The position numbers and the translations under genes were made by a program. The notes beneath the pieces are model-generated. The model worked only from the letters and a program-made list of their open reading frames with translations. It was not told where the DNA came from and did no database searches. Shown in pieces: positions 27,245 through 36,077 of a stretch of DNA of 39,007 nt. This stretch comes from Betaproteobacteria bacterium (lineage in GTDB: Bacteria > Pseudomonadota > Gammaproteobacteria > Burkholderiales > SG8-39): positions 1 to 39,007 of the forward strand of contig SHXR01000043.1 in the NCBI GenBank assembly GCA_009693235.1. Reading direction: 5' to 3'. Each line of letters begins with the position of its first letter. The first letter of the stretch is position 1.

Positions 27245-28112
27245 TCCGACCTGCGCGGCGCACAATCCCAATCCCCGTCCGCCTAAGGTTGCCACACCGG
27301 CGGGTGCATGCGATGTCCATGCCCATGTGTGCGGCACGCCCGCTCGCTATCCGCTCATCCCGAATCGCCTCTACACGCCGCCGATTGCAGCGCCTGCCGA
27401 TTATCGGCACATGCTGGATGCCCTGGGCCTCGAACGTGGCGTGCTCGTGCAACCAAGCATCTACGGCACTGACAATCGGGCCATGCTGGATGCGCTGGGT
27501 ACCGATCCAAAACGCCTACGCGGCGTCGCGGTCGTACCGTTTGATATCAGCGCGAGCGAAATCGAGACACTCCATGCCGCAGGCGTGCGGGGCGTGCGTG
27601 CCAATATCGTCGATCTGCAAGACGGCCAAGGTGTCCTACCGCTCGATGCATTGCGGGCGCTGGCCGAGCGCATTCGGCCGTTTGGCTGGCATGTCGAGTT
27701 TCTGATGCATGTCGATGAATTTCCCGATCTCGATCGCCAACTGGCGCGCTTTCCGGTCGACGTGGTGTTTGGCCATCTTGGCTACGTCAGTGCGAACAAA
27801 GGCATTGGCACGGCCGGGTTTGCAGCGATGTTGCGTCTGCTTCAGGATGGCAAGGCATGGGTGAAACTCACCGCGCCCTATCGATTAACCCTGGCGGCCA
27901 TGCCCTATCGCGATACCGACTCGTCGGCCCAGGCACTCGTCGACGCCGCACCCGATCGCCTGCTCTGGGGCAGCGACTGGCCGCATGTGTTCATCAAGAC
28001 GGCCATGCCCAATGACGGCGAACTGTTCGATGTGTTCGCGCATTGGGTGCAAGATGCCGCAATACGCAGGCGCATCCTCGTCGACCACCCGGCCAAGCTG
28101 TACGATTTTTGA
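27231..28112 (+). CDS. Amidohydrolase, 2-pyrone-4,6-dicarboxylate lactonase-like
   Basis: This is an amidohydrolase-superfamily TIM barrel (Amidohydro_2). The metal motif HxH is in CDVHAHVCGTP; YTPP and VLVQPSIYGTDN follow, a combination typical of pyrone-dicarboxylate and muconolactone-type hydrolases. FGHLGYV and the C-terminal LLWGSDWPHVF (metal-binding Asp) complete the site. I use GTG 27231 (293 residues), because GGAGG is nine bases upstream; ATG 27222 sits too close to that site. The start overlaps nudC by 14 bp, so the two are cotranscribed. The substrate is probably a lactone of a dicarboxylic acid, by inference only. Confidence 0.85.
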   Translation: MANDSPTCAAHNPNPRPPKVATPAGACDVHAHVCGTPARYPLIPNRLYTPPIAAPADYRHMLDALGLERGVLVQPSIYGTDNRAMLDALGTDPKRLRGVAVVPFDISASEIETLHAAGVRGVRANIVDLQDGQGVLPLDALRALAERIRPFGWHVEFLMHVDEFPDLDRQLARFPVDVVFGHLGYVSANKGIGTAGFAAMLRLLQDGKAWVKLTAPYRLTLAAMPYRDTDSSAQALVDAAPDRLLWGSDWPHVFIKTAMPNDGELFDVFAHWVQDAAIRRRILVDHPAKLYDF

Positions 28113-28126
28113 TCGAGACTGGGCGG

Positions 28127-29557
28127 TCAGCGCTCTGTCAGGCGCGGAAACGCGATCGCCTCGCGCACCGCGGCCACAAATGATAGATGCACCCAGCTGG
28201 TGCGATTCATCGTCTGCCCAAGTCGCACGATCACAAGGCGCTCGGCCGGCAAGATGGTGACCCACTGCCCGCCAAAGCCGGTCGCATGCAGCATGGCAGG
28301 CGGCACATCCTTGAAAGATTCCACTTCTTCGGCGGTCGAGTTAAGCCCAAAGTGCGCCCCATAGCGCCCGCTCGATCCCTCCGTAGGTTGCATCGCGTGA
28401 CGGACCCAACCGGCCGGCAGAATGCGCGTCCCGTCCCAGATACCGTCCATGGCATACAGCCAACCGAATTTGGCGTAATCGAGCGCAGTCGCGTAGATAA
28501 ACGAGGAGCCGACGAGATTACCGCTGCCATCTTTTTCCATGATCGCGCTCGCCATGCCGATGCGATCGAACAAAGCACGGCGCGGAAACTCTGCATGGTC
28601 CGCGTCACCCAGGACCGCGCGCATCGCATTGGTGATGATGTTGCTCGTGCCACTAGCATAGTGCCATGTTGACCCGGGCGCCGAAGTGGCGGGCTTGGCC
28701 GCCGCATACTGCCCCGCATCAGCGGCGAGCCATAGCATCGCGTTGACGCCGGAGAACGGTTTGGCATACGTTTCATCGAACGCGAGGCCGCTCTTCATTC
28801 GCAACAATTGATCCCAACTGATGGCGCGTCGGTCGTCACTCTGCCACTCAGGCAGCGAAACCCGCCCCTCCAGCTTGACCCGTCCATCGGCGACCAGCGC
28901 CCCAACCAATGCATGGGTCACACTCTTCGCAATGGACCAGCCGGGGAAGCGCGATGACGCATCGAACCCTTCGGCATAGCGTTCCGCGAGCAGGCGACCG
29001 TTATGCACTACCACGATGGCACGTGTTCGCCGTTGCGACGCCGGCTCTGCGTTCGCTTCGGTAAAGGCCTGATCGATCAGCGCATTGAGTCGCACATTCG
29101 TAGCAGGCACCGCTATCCAAGGCAATGGCGCCGCAGCCGATCCAGTCGATATGGCCTGCAGCGGCATTCGCTGGTCGAGGGTTGCCCGGGTGGGCGCATC
29201 GATTGGCGCAAGCGCGCAGCCGGCATCGCCACGATGCTCTGCAACACGCGCGCCAAGGCCTGCGAAACTCGCACGCGTAACGCCCGCCTCACGATCGACC
29301 TTCCACCACGCGATCAGCATCAGCGCGCGCGGGAAAAAATAGCGAAGATCGGTATCGACAACATGCTTTGGATCCCGACCCGCAACGAACACTTCCGAAC
29401 AAAGTTGTTTGGCAAAGAATCCTGCACCAACCGCGGTCATTCTAGAAACAATCGGGAAGCCCGCCCCGATGGACACCGCCAGCGCAAGCACGATCGCGCC
29501 AACGAAAATCTTCAACCCGCGCCGCTGTGGGCGGATGACGGCTTCGTCAGTGCTCAA
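28127..29557 (-). CDS. Serine hydrolase of the class C beta-lactamase family
   Basis: This is a membrane-anchored or exported serine hydrolase of the beta-lactamase/DD-peptidase/esterase fold. After one N-terminal hydrophobic helix (about residues 14-34) comes an unassigned stretch, then the catalytic SxxK as S208-I-A-K211 (GWSIAKS), Tyr300 in YASGTSN, and the third motif near H424 (HATGFGG). It has 476 residues. Only a TTG start at 29557 keeps the membrane segment. It overlaps dadA by 11 bp, so it is probably cotranscribed with it. The fold covers peptidases, esterases and D-amino-acid-specific hydrolases; linkage to dadA makes a D-amino acid or peptide role possible but unproven. Confidence 0.85.
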   Translation of the reverse strand: MSTDEAVIRPQRRGLKIFVGAIVLALAVSIGAGFPIVSRMTAVGAGFFAKQLCSEVFVAGRDPKHVVDTDLRYFFPRALMLIAWWKVDREAGVTRASFAGLGARVAEHRGDAGCALAPIDAPTRATLDQRMPLQAISTGSAAAPLPWIAVPATNVRLNALIDQAFTEANAEPASQRRTRAIVVVHNGRLLAERYAEGFDASSRFPGWSIAKSVTHALVGALVADGRVKLEGRVSLPEWQSDDRRAISWDQLLRMKSGLAFDETYAKPFSGVNAMLWLAADAGQYAAAKPATSAPGSTWHYASGTSNIITNAMRAVLGDADHAEFPRRALFDRIGMASAIMEKDGSGNLVGSSFIYATALDYAKFGWLYAMDGIWDGTRILPAGWVRHAMQPTEGSSGRYGAHFGLNSTAEEVESFKDVPPAMLHATGFGGQWVTILPAERLVIVRLGQTMNRTSWVHLSFVAAVREAIAFPRLTER

Positions 29558-30815
29558 GCAGAGTGCTCAAAAACGGGAACTCGACCGGCGGCCGCGCTCC
29601 ACTCACGATCTGCGCAAGCGACGCGCCGGACCCGCACGCAAGCGTCCAACCAAGCGTGCCGTGCCCGGTGTTCAGAAAGAGATTGCGCATCTTGGTACGG
29701 CCAATGCAAGGTAGGTTCGACGGTGTTGCGGGGCGAAGGCCAGTCCAGAATTGGGCCCGTTCCGGACGGCCTGCGCGTGGAAACAATGCAAACGTTCGAC
29801 GCACGATCGCTTCGCAGCGCGCCGGGTCGATCTCCGTATTGTAGCCTTCGAGGGAAGCGGTGCCGGCAACCCGCAGTTGATTCCCTAAATGCGAATAGAC
29901 CAGCTTGTACGCCTCATCATTGAGGCTCATCTCGGGTGCGACATCGCCTTCCGCCAGATCAATCGTAATCGAATAGCCCTTCGCCGGATAGACCGGCACG
30001 CCGATGCCAATCGCGCGGAGCACTGGTGAGCTGTAGCTGCCGAGGGCGACGACATAGGCATCGCCCCGCACACGATCATCGGTGCCATCGTCATTGCGAA
30101 CGGCCACGCTCGCCACCTCGCCGCCTCGGGCATCGATGAATTCCACCGACGTGTTGAAGCGGAACTGCACGCCGAGTCGCGCGGCCAGCGCAGCAAGCGC
30201 GGACGTAAATTTATGGGCATCTCCTGATTCATCGCTTGGCGTATAGAGGCCGCCCGCAATGCGCGCCCGCGATGGCCCGAACGCCGGTTCCAGGGCAACG
30301 CATTCATCGGCCGACTTGACTTGCACCGCGATGCCCGCGCGCTTAAGGGTCTCTGCCGCATGGATGGCCCGATCCAATGCACGCGTATCAGTATAGAAAT
30401 GGAGAATGCCTGTGCTCTGGCCCTCGTATTCGATGCCGGTCTCGGCGCGCAATGCTTGCAGCATGCGAAGGCTGTACAGCGCAAGCGCCAAGGTCGCCTT
30501 GGTATTGCGCTCCGCGCGCGACGGCAGACACTCAACAAGAAATCGCAGCATCCAGAGCCATTGATGCCAGTCCGGCTGCGGATGAAACGCCATCGGCGCA
30601 TCGCGTTGCCACAGCCACTGCGGAATTCTGCGTAACGTGCCGGGATTCGCCCATGGCTCGGCGTGACTCACCGCGACCTGCCCACCATTGGCGAAACTTG
30701 TCTCCAATGCCGGGGCCGGTTGCCGGTCGATGACGACCACGTCGTGCCCTGCCCGAGCGAGATACCATGCGCTGGTCACGCCGACGACGCCGGCGCCAAG
30801 GACGACGATTTTCAT
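29547..30815 (-). CDS. dadA: D-amino acid dehydrogenase, small subunit type
   Basis: This FAD enzyme oxidatively deaminates D-amino acids to 2-oxoacids and feeds electrons to the respiratory chain. The N-terminal MKIVVLGAGVVGVTSAWYLA is the dinucleotide-binding motif, followed by VVVIDRQPAPALETSFANGG. The C-terminal FWTGLRPATPSNLPCIG and the GHGTLGWTLACGSG segment are typical of DadA. The frame is open to 30932, but ATG 30815 has GGAG upstream and matches the family start (422 residues). No alanine racemase gene is adjacent; the downstream partner is the serine hydrolase. Confidence 0.93.
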   Translation of the reverse strand: MKIVVLGAGVVGVTSAWYLARAGHDVVVIDRQPAPALETSFANGGQVAVSHAEPWANPGTLRRIPQWLWQRDAPMAFHPQPDWHQWLWMLRFLVECLPSRAERNTKATLALALYSLRMLQALRAETGIEYEGQSTGILHFYTDTRALDRAIHAAETLKRAGIAVQVKSADECVALEPAFGPSRARIAGGLYTPSDESGDAHKFTSALAALAARLGVQFRFNTSVEFIDARGGEVASVAVRNDDGTDDRVRGDAYVVALGSYSSPVLRAIGIGVPVYPAKGYSITIDLAEGDVAPEMSLNDEAYKLVYSHLGNQLRVAGTASLEGYNTEIDPARCEAIVRRTFALFPRAGRPERAQFWTGLRPATPSNLPCIGRTKMRNLFLNTGHGTLGWTLACGSGASLAQIVSGARPPVEFPFLSTLLEH

Positions 30816-31084
30816 GAATGACGACTCCACATGACGCCGGGAGACGATACCTTTCATCAGGTTGATACACCGATAGATCAGCCTAGAGGTTTCATGGAAA
30901 TCGGTCAAACCAAAACCCGATGGCGATGACAAATGAGCAACGTGTACTCGCGGATGATACCGATGGCATCCTTTGGATGCGCGCCACCATCAGCGTGCGT
31001 ATTCAGCATGAATTGGCCGACGCCGGTCATTCACGTGGTGCTGATTTGTTAGCATCGCGCGAGCGCTTGTTCACCGGAGCTGCT

Positions 31085-31498
31085 ATGCGTCGTCGCAAGT
31101 CAAGCCTCTCAATTACCCTTGTGTTGATCGGCACGTCGGCGCTCAGCGGTTGTGGCGATGACTCCACACCGAACACACGCGTGATGCGCCGCGACGTGTA
31201 TGCCTCGCTTGAAGATTGTCGCGCCGACTGGGAACGCGCCGACCATTGCGAAGCAAACTCGCTCAGTCAAAGCGGGACCCGCAGCGGCAGCACCGGATCG
31301 TTTCTTGGCCCCCGCTATTACTGGTCGGATCCATACGGCCGTTAAGACACCGACATGCTACGGCCCAGTTCCCGCGCGACCGGCGTGAGCAACTTGGGTG
31401 GACCGTCAACGCATGGCCAGCCCGGGGGCGGTTCCGGCGTTTCGCGCGGGGGATTTGGCTCGTCGGCGTCCACACATAACAACTCGAGCGCGTCTTAG
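31085..31498 (+). pseudogene. YgiB-like (DUF1190) lipoprotein gene with in-frame TAA
   Basis: ATG 31085, preceded by GGAG, starts a lipoprotein: basic start, hydrophobic core and lipobox LSGC, then an acidic Cys-containing part (SLEDCRADWERADHCEANS). The frame stops at TAA 31343-31345 (codon 87, 86 residues). The same frame continues for 50 codons with no other stop, is Gly/Ser rich and includes VSRGGFGSSAS, which resembles the usual C terminus of this family, before TAG at 31496-31498. The stop therefore looks like a change of CAA to TAA. The next gene starts 4 bp later. An 86-residue lipoprotein could still be made. Confidence 0.7.
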
Positions 31499-31502
31499 CG
31501 CC

Positions 31503-32630
31503 ATGCAACGTGAACAAGCGACGCCACGCACGAATTGGCGAGAGCGCTGTGAGGAGGTCGGCTTCGCCTACCACACCATCGACGGCACCTATTGAGACGA
31601 ATCGGCATGCTACGCATTCGGCGCCGACGAGATCGACCAGTTGGAGACAGCGACCGACCAACTCCATCACATGTGCCTTGAAGCATGCGAATACATCGTC
31701 GCCAAAAATCGTCTTACCGAATTCGCGATTCCGCCCCAATTTCACCAGCTGGTCACGACCTCCTGACGACGGCGCGACCCAACCCTATTCGGCCGCTTCG
31801 ATCTTGCCTGGACCGGCGCAGACGAACCAAAACTCCTCGAATACAACGCGGACACGCCCACCTCGCTGTTGGAGGCAAGCGTGGCGCAATGGGACTGGAT
31901 GAAAGAGGTAAAACCAGGTTGCGATCAGTTCAATTCATTACACGAAAAGCTGATCGCGGCATGGCAATCGATCGCTCCCACCCTGCAAGGTTCGATGCTC
32001 CATTTCGCCTGCGTCAAAGGGAGCGACGAAGATCTTGGCAATCTTGAATACCTGCGCGACACAGCCATCCAAGCGAGGATCGCCACGGTGCAGGTCTTTA
32101 TCGAAGACATCGGCTGGGATGCGAGAACGCGCCGCTTTGTCGATCTCGAACAACGCCCGATCGAGACGCTCTGCAAACTCTATCCGTGGGAATGGCTCGC
32201 TTCTGAGGCGTTCGGCCGGCATTTAGTCAGTGAACCTTGTCGATTGCTGGAGCCGGCCTGGAAGATGCTGCTTTCCAACAAGGCCATCCTCGCCGTGTTG
32301 TGGGAGATGTTTCCAACCTCGCCCTACCTGTTGCCGGCCTACCGCGATCCGGCCCGCCTCACCGGCGACTATGTACGTAAGCCGATCCCGTCCCGCGAGG
32401 GCGCCAACGTCGCGCTGCGAAGAAATGCCGGGGCCATGATCACGCCAGACACGTACGGAAGAGAGGGCTATGTTTATCAGGCGTTCACACCGCTTAGCGA
32501 GACCGATGGCAACTTCGCGGTGATCGGTTCATGGATTATCGGCGACCAGGCGGCCGGGATCGGCATCCGCGAAGATCACAGTGCCGTCACGACCAATGCA
32601 AGCCGTTTTTTGCCGCACTATTTCATTTGA
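31503..32630 (+). pseudogene. Glutathionylspermidine synthase-family (YgiC-like) gene with two TGA stops
   Basis: This is an ATP-grasp-family ligase gene of 375 codons in one frame, close to the length of E. coli YgiC, interrupted by TGA at 31593-31595 (codon 31) and TGA at 31764-31766 (codon 88). The frame reads EEVGFAYHTIDGTY, stop, DESACYAFGADEID, then TTS, stop, RRRDPTLFGRFDLAW and LLEYNADTPTSLLEASVAQW to the end. Both stops fall where the family, as I remember it, has Trp (YWDES and SWRRRD), so each is a TGG-to-TGA change. No frameshift is present. Starting at ATG 31902 or GTG 31881 would give only a C-terminal part lacking the N-terminal domain. Confidence 0.9.
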
Positions 32631-32640
32631 AGGAAGACTC

Positions 32641-33057
32641 ATGGAGACCGGTGTATTGATTGAATCACTGCGGGGCGTGGATGATTTTCTGCTGCATTTC
32701 ATCGCGGCCATCCTGCTTGTCGTTCTGTTCATCTTTATCTACATTCACATCACGCCCTACCGGGAAATCGCCTTGATTCGCGAGGGCAATCAAGCGGCAG
32801 CATACAGACTCGCCGGCGCGTTGCTCGGTTTCATCATTCCGCTTGCCACCGCGATCGCGCAAAGCGTGTCGTTTCTCGACATGCTGCTCTGGGGCGGGAT
32901 CGCCCTCATCGTGCAACTTCTGGTCTTCGTCTGCGCACGCATCATCGTGCCGAAAATCGTCGAAGACATCCCGGCCGGCAAACTCGCACAAGGCATGTTC
33001 GTCGGCGCGTTCTCATTGGGGATCGGCATCCTGAATGCGGCGAGTATGACGTATTAG
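32641..33057 (+). CDS. DUF350 family inner membrane protein
   Basis: This 138-residue protein has about four hydrophobic helices (roughly 16-36, 54-74, 78-98 and 115-135) and the DUF350 pattern, including YIHITPYREIALIREGNQAA in the first loop and a Gly-rich last helix. ATG 32641 has AAGGA upstream. DUF350 proteins commonly lie beside YgiB-like and glutathionylspermidine-synthase-like genes; their function is unknown to me. It follows the YgiC-like gene by 10 bp and is itself intact, although both upstream partners carry stop codons. Confidence 0.88.
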   Translation: METGVLIESLRGVDDFLLHFIAAILLVVLFIFIYIHITPYREIALIREGNQAAAYRLAGALLGFIIPLATAIAQSVSFLDMLLWGGIALIVQLLVFVCARIIVPKIVEDIPAGKLAQGMFVGAFSLGIGILNAASMTY

Positions 33058-33072
33058 CGTGCACTAACCCAA

Positions 33073-34128
33073 CTACGCTCCAAGCAAGGTCAACCGCTCC
33101 GCTTTCGGCCGCGCGGCCAATCCCTTGACCTCTCGATAAAACGCCGTGAAATCGCCATTGTTTTTCGCGAGCAGGCGGCGAAACGCCGGAACCAATTCGG
33201 TGTACGTGGCGACCGAAGCCAGATGGGCATTGTTGAGATCCTGCGCGAACCAGCGATCGTAGCCAGGGAAGCCACCCCATTCGTCCCGCTTCATCGTCTC
33301 GTAGTCGGCGCGTAGGGCGGCGAACAATCGACTTTTCTCCTCGCGTTTGGCCAAGATCGGAGCTTCGATAGCATAGGCCGCCGCGAAGCGCTTTTGATAG
33401 CGCGATATCAGCGCAACAAAACCGGCGCGACGCTGGCCGGTTGCCGCGAACTCTCGCCATTGTTGTTCGCTTCCAAAGCGATCAACCCAGCGTCGCACGC
33501 CCTCTTCTTCCACCGCCGCAGCAAATGACTCATTGAAGACGGAATCGTCCTTGGTGTAGGCCACCTGATGGACGATCTCATGAAAAATAATCCGGGCGAG
33601 TTCCACCTCGGAATGGCTGATAACCGTGTTGAGGACCGGATCGTTGAACCAACCAAGCGTCGAATAGGCCGTGACACCGTAGACGAATACATCGAGCCCC
33701 GCTTTGCGGAAGGCCTCACCGTAGGCGTTGGCATCGGCCTCTGCATAAAAACCGCGGTAGGCAACACAACCTGCGAACAGAAAACATGACTCCTTCGGCC
33801 GCAACGAAAATTCTTCGGCGGCGATGACGTTCCACAGCACATACGGGCGACCGATATCGGCGTAGCTGCGGTACGAGCCGTTATCGGGCAGCTGCAATTC
33901 GCTCACCGCGAACTGCCGGATTGCCAGCACGCGTTCCAGTTTTGCCTTGAGGAGCGGGGTGATGGCCGGCCGTTCGAATAAGGACTGGTCGATCGGTTGC
34001 GCGGCAGCCATGACGGCGAGATGCCCGCTCACTGCTTGGGCATAGAATTGCATCGTCCCGCAGCCTGCGACCGCGATCATCGCGATGGCGACAATGCCCG
34101 CGCCGATCAGACTGCTTTGCCATTTCAT
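33073..34128 (-). CDS. Putative zinc aminopeptidase lipoprotein (Aminopep family)
   Basis: A lipoprotein signal (hydrophobic core, then VAGC with Cys23) places the product in the cell envelope. The zinc site HExxH is H183-E-I-V-H187 (IIFHEIVHQVAY), with a likely third ligand E200 in NESFAAAVEEEG. The family opening YAQAVSGHLAVM and the stretch GVTAYSTLGWFNDPVLNT match the uncharacterised aminopeptidase family PF10023. It has 351 residues. The ATG overlaps the stop of the alpha/beta hydrolase gene (ATGA), so the two are coupled. Peptidase activity is inferred from the motif only. Confidence 0.88.
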   Translation of the reverse strand: MKWQSSLIGAGIVAIAMIAVAGCGTMQFYAQAVSGHLAVMAAAQPIDQSLFERPAITPLLKAKLERVLAIRQFAVSELQLPDNGSYRSYADIGRPYVLWNVIAAEEFSLRPKESCFLFAGCVAYRGFYAEADANAYGEAFRKAGLDVFVYGVTAYSTLGWFNDPVLNTVISHSEVELARIIFHEIVHQVAYTKDDSVFNESFAAAVEEEGVRRWVDRFGSEQQWREFAATGQRRAGFVALISRYQKRFAAAYAIEAPILAKREEKSRLFAALRADYETMKRDEWGGFPGYDRWFAQDLNNAHLASVATYTELVPAFRRLLAKNNGDFTAFYREVKGLAARPKAERLTLLGA

Positions 34129-34766
34129 CGCATGAAGGCTCCGTGTCGCAGAAAATGATCGACCTGCCGCGCTACCGCGGGCGATATCAGCATCACGCTG
34201 TGCGCAACCGGCATGATCAGATGATCGGCGAGGCCCGGCAAGTGCGTTTCATCGACCAAGACGACGCCGTCGTTCGCCGCGGTGAAGCGAGCAAAGATGC
34301 GACCCAGCCCGAGGCGCCCGGTGCCGGCGATGCCGCCAACCTGCACGCCGGCCGGGACCGATACATTCGGCCCATCGATCCACACCCGGCCTGACGCGCC
34401 CGCGAACCAACGTCCCCACCCATGACGCTGAATCTGCATGCCGGCCGTCGAACCGGTCAGGGGAGCGCCAAGTAACACCATCCGTTGAATGCGCGGGTCC
34501 GGATGCGCTTGCAGATAGCGCAGGGCGACCACCGCACCATAGTTGTGCGCGACGATGGCAATGCGATGGCCGGGTTCGCTTTCAAGGCGTGCGTCGAGCA
34601 GCTTGACGTTCTCGGTGAGCGTGCGGTGAAACGAAGGGAAGCTCCAGGTATCGGCAGCGAATTCTAGGCGGCGCAGCGAGCAGGCAAGATAGCTCATGAC
34701 GAGCCGATTCACCCGCAGTCCATGCAGCAGAATGATCTTTTCAGGCAGGCCGAGCGATCCGTTCAT
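34125..34766 (-). CDS. Alpha/beta hydrolase with Asn at the nucleophile position
   Basis: This 213-residue lipase-like protein has the family's oxyanion region IILLHGLRVN (residues 11-20) and the nucleophile-elbow region IVAHNYGAVVAL, followed by MVLLGAPLTGS. In lipases the elbow reads AHSxGG; here residue 75 is Asn (codon AAC, complement of 34542-34544), so the catalytic Ser is missing. The likely His is in MPVAHSVML. ATG 34766 overlaps the MFS stop by ATGA, and the end overlaps the aminopeptidase start. The larger upstream open frame up to 35147 is a shadow of the MFS gene. The protein may be catalytically dead. Confidence 0.8.
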   Translation of the reverse strand: MNGSLGLPEKIILLHGLRVNRLVMSYLACSLRRLEFAADTWSFPSFHRTLTENVKLLDARLESEPGHRIAIVAHNYGAVVALRYLQAHPDPRIQRMVLLGAPLTGSTAGMQIQRHGWGRWFAGASGRVWIDGPNVSVPAGVQVGGIAGTGRLGLGRIFARFTAANDGVVLVDETHLPGLADHLIMPVAHSVMLISPAVARQVDHFLRHGAFMR

Positions 34767-35970
34767 ACGCGGGAGAACAGAAAGCGAAGACCGACCCATA
34801 ACGGCGGCAGGGCGAGCCAGGCGAATCCGGTCGCGTAGGTGCCGGTTAAGCTGATCAGCGTTCCGAACACGATCGGAGCAAGCAGCGCTCCCCCAAATGA
34901 GAAGAACTGGATGCCGCTTGATGATGTGGCCACTTCGCCGGGCGGAGCACGCCGTGCAACTTCCGCGAAATGCACACCGTTCCAGCCAAGGCCGGTCAAT
35001 CCGACCAAGGTCACGACCACGATGATCGCTGACAGCGGCCAAGTCCCGGCAATCAATGCCATTACGACGAGGAGGACGGACACGGTGATGCCAACGATGC
35101 CAAGTACGCGCGGCGCGGACAGCCATCGATCGGCCAGCACACCCCAACCGATGCGACCGAGCACGCTCGCCGCCTGTGCCGAGGAAAAGGCGAAGCCCGC
35201 GGCAACGAGGGTGAGGCCCACTTCCAAATTGAGATACGACACCGAATAGGTGATGGTGATGACTTGCACAAATGAAAAGGTAGCGGCACTGATAGCCAGT
35301 TCCCGCAGACGGGGATTACGCCAGACCGCAGCGACCGGCGCGCCAAGTCGGTCAATGCGTACTTTCAGTGGGCTGGTTCGTTCGGCATCGAAATGCACGC
35401 GAAGCGGCTGGAACGCAACGGCGAACATGGCGCATCCGGCCGCCAGCAGGATCAAGGTCCACTGCCAGTGCATCATGAGCAGCAAGGCCGGCAGCAGGAT
35501 GCCTGCGACAGCAGCGCCGATCGGCACTCCGCATTGCTTGATCGAGAAGGCAAGCGACATGAGCCGCGGGGGGCGTGCATCGACAAGAGGTGCGAACTCG
35601 TCGGGTTCACCACGCCATACGGAATACCGATCAATAGCACCATCAACGGCAGCGCTGCAAGCTGGCCGGTCGCACCGACCGCAAGGCCGGCTGATAGCAT
35701 CAGGATCGTGACTTGGCAAACGCGCAACGGCCCGAAGCGACGCAAGAATGCCGGCGCATTGAGGCCCGCGAACACCGCCACCAGATAAACAAGCGAGACG
35801 AACACCCTGATGCTTTGCGTTCGCACACCGAGATCCGGCGCGGCGACCGGCACTATGATCGACTGGGTAACCAGCGCTGCAGACGCAAGCATCTGGGTGA
35901 GCAGCGTGACCGACACCGCATAGACCAACACACGTTGTGACGGCGCCGCGTCCGCGGGCGCATCAGTCAT
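34763..35970 (-). pseudogene. MFS transporter gene with a frameshift in a C6 run
   Basis: The gene codes a 12-helix major facilitator transporter. The first part (from ATG 35970, VLVYAVSVTLLTQMLASAAL and onwards) runs in one frame to SSHLLSMHAP; the rest continues in another frame from PPRLMSLAFSIKQCGVPIGA to FLFSRV. The switch falls at a run of six G (35568-35573; C on the coding strand). Adding one base to the run gives an unbroken 402-codon gene, so a 1-bp deletion is the simplest explanation. It heads a coupled unit with the hydrolase and aminopeptidase genes. Its substrate is unknown. Confidence 0.85.
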
Positions 35971-35994
35971 GAGTCATGAGTCATGAGTCATGCG
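35961..35994. repeat. 7-bp tandem repeat across the MFS start
   Basis: On the minus strand the sequence reads ATGACTC three times, then ATGACTG and ATG, with ATG triplets beginning at 35991, 35984, 35977, 35970 and 35963. Because the unit is 7 bp, the ATGs fall in different frames; those at 35991, 35984 and 35977 open five- or four-codon frames that end at TGA inside the array. Only 35970 opens the transporter frame. Copy-number change would alter the upstream mini-frames. Confidence 0.75.
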
Positions 35995-36077
35995 GCGGAC
36001 CGGTGGCCGATGCTGTGACAAGCGATCCGGATTAGCAACGGAACGCCGCTGCGAAGGATCGATACTGATCACGAAAG

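Noticed and set aside
12122-32630. Genetic code change (TGA or TAG read as an amino acid)
   Set aside because: Intact genes here end in all three stops, including tight ATGA overlaps at tkt/gap, purE/purK and the enolase/HIBADH pair, and normal TGG Trp codons are common. Both TAG and TGA occur in the broken genes.
34125-35147. 340-codon open frame on the minus strand
   Set aside because: Only the part from ATG 34766 looks like a protein family; the upstream part is the MFS gene read in another frame.
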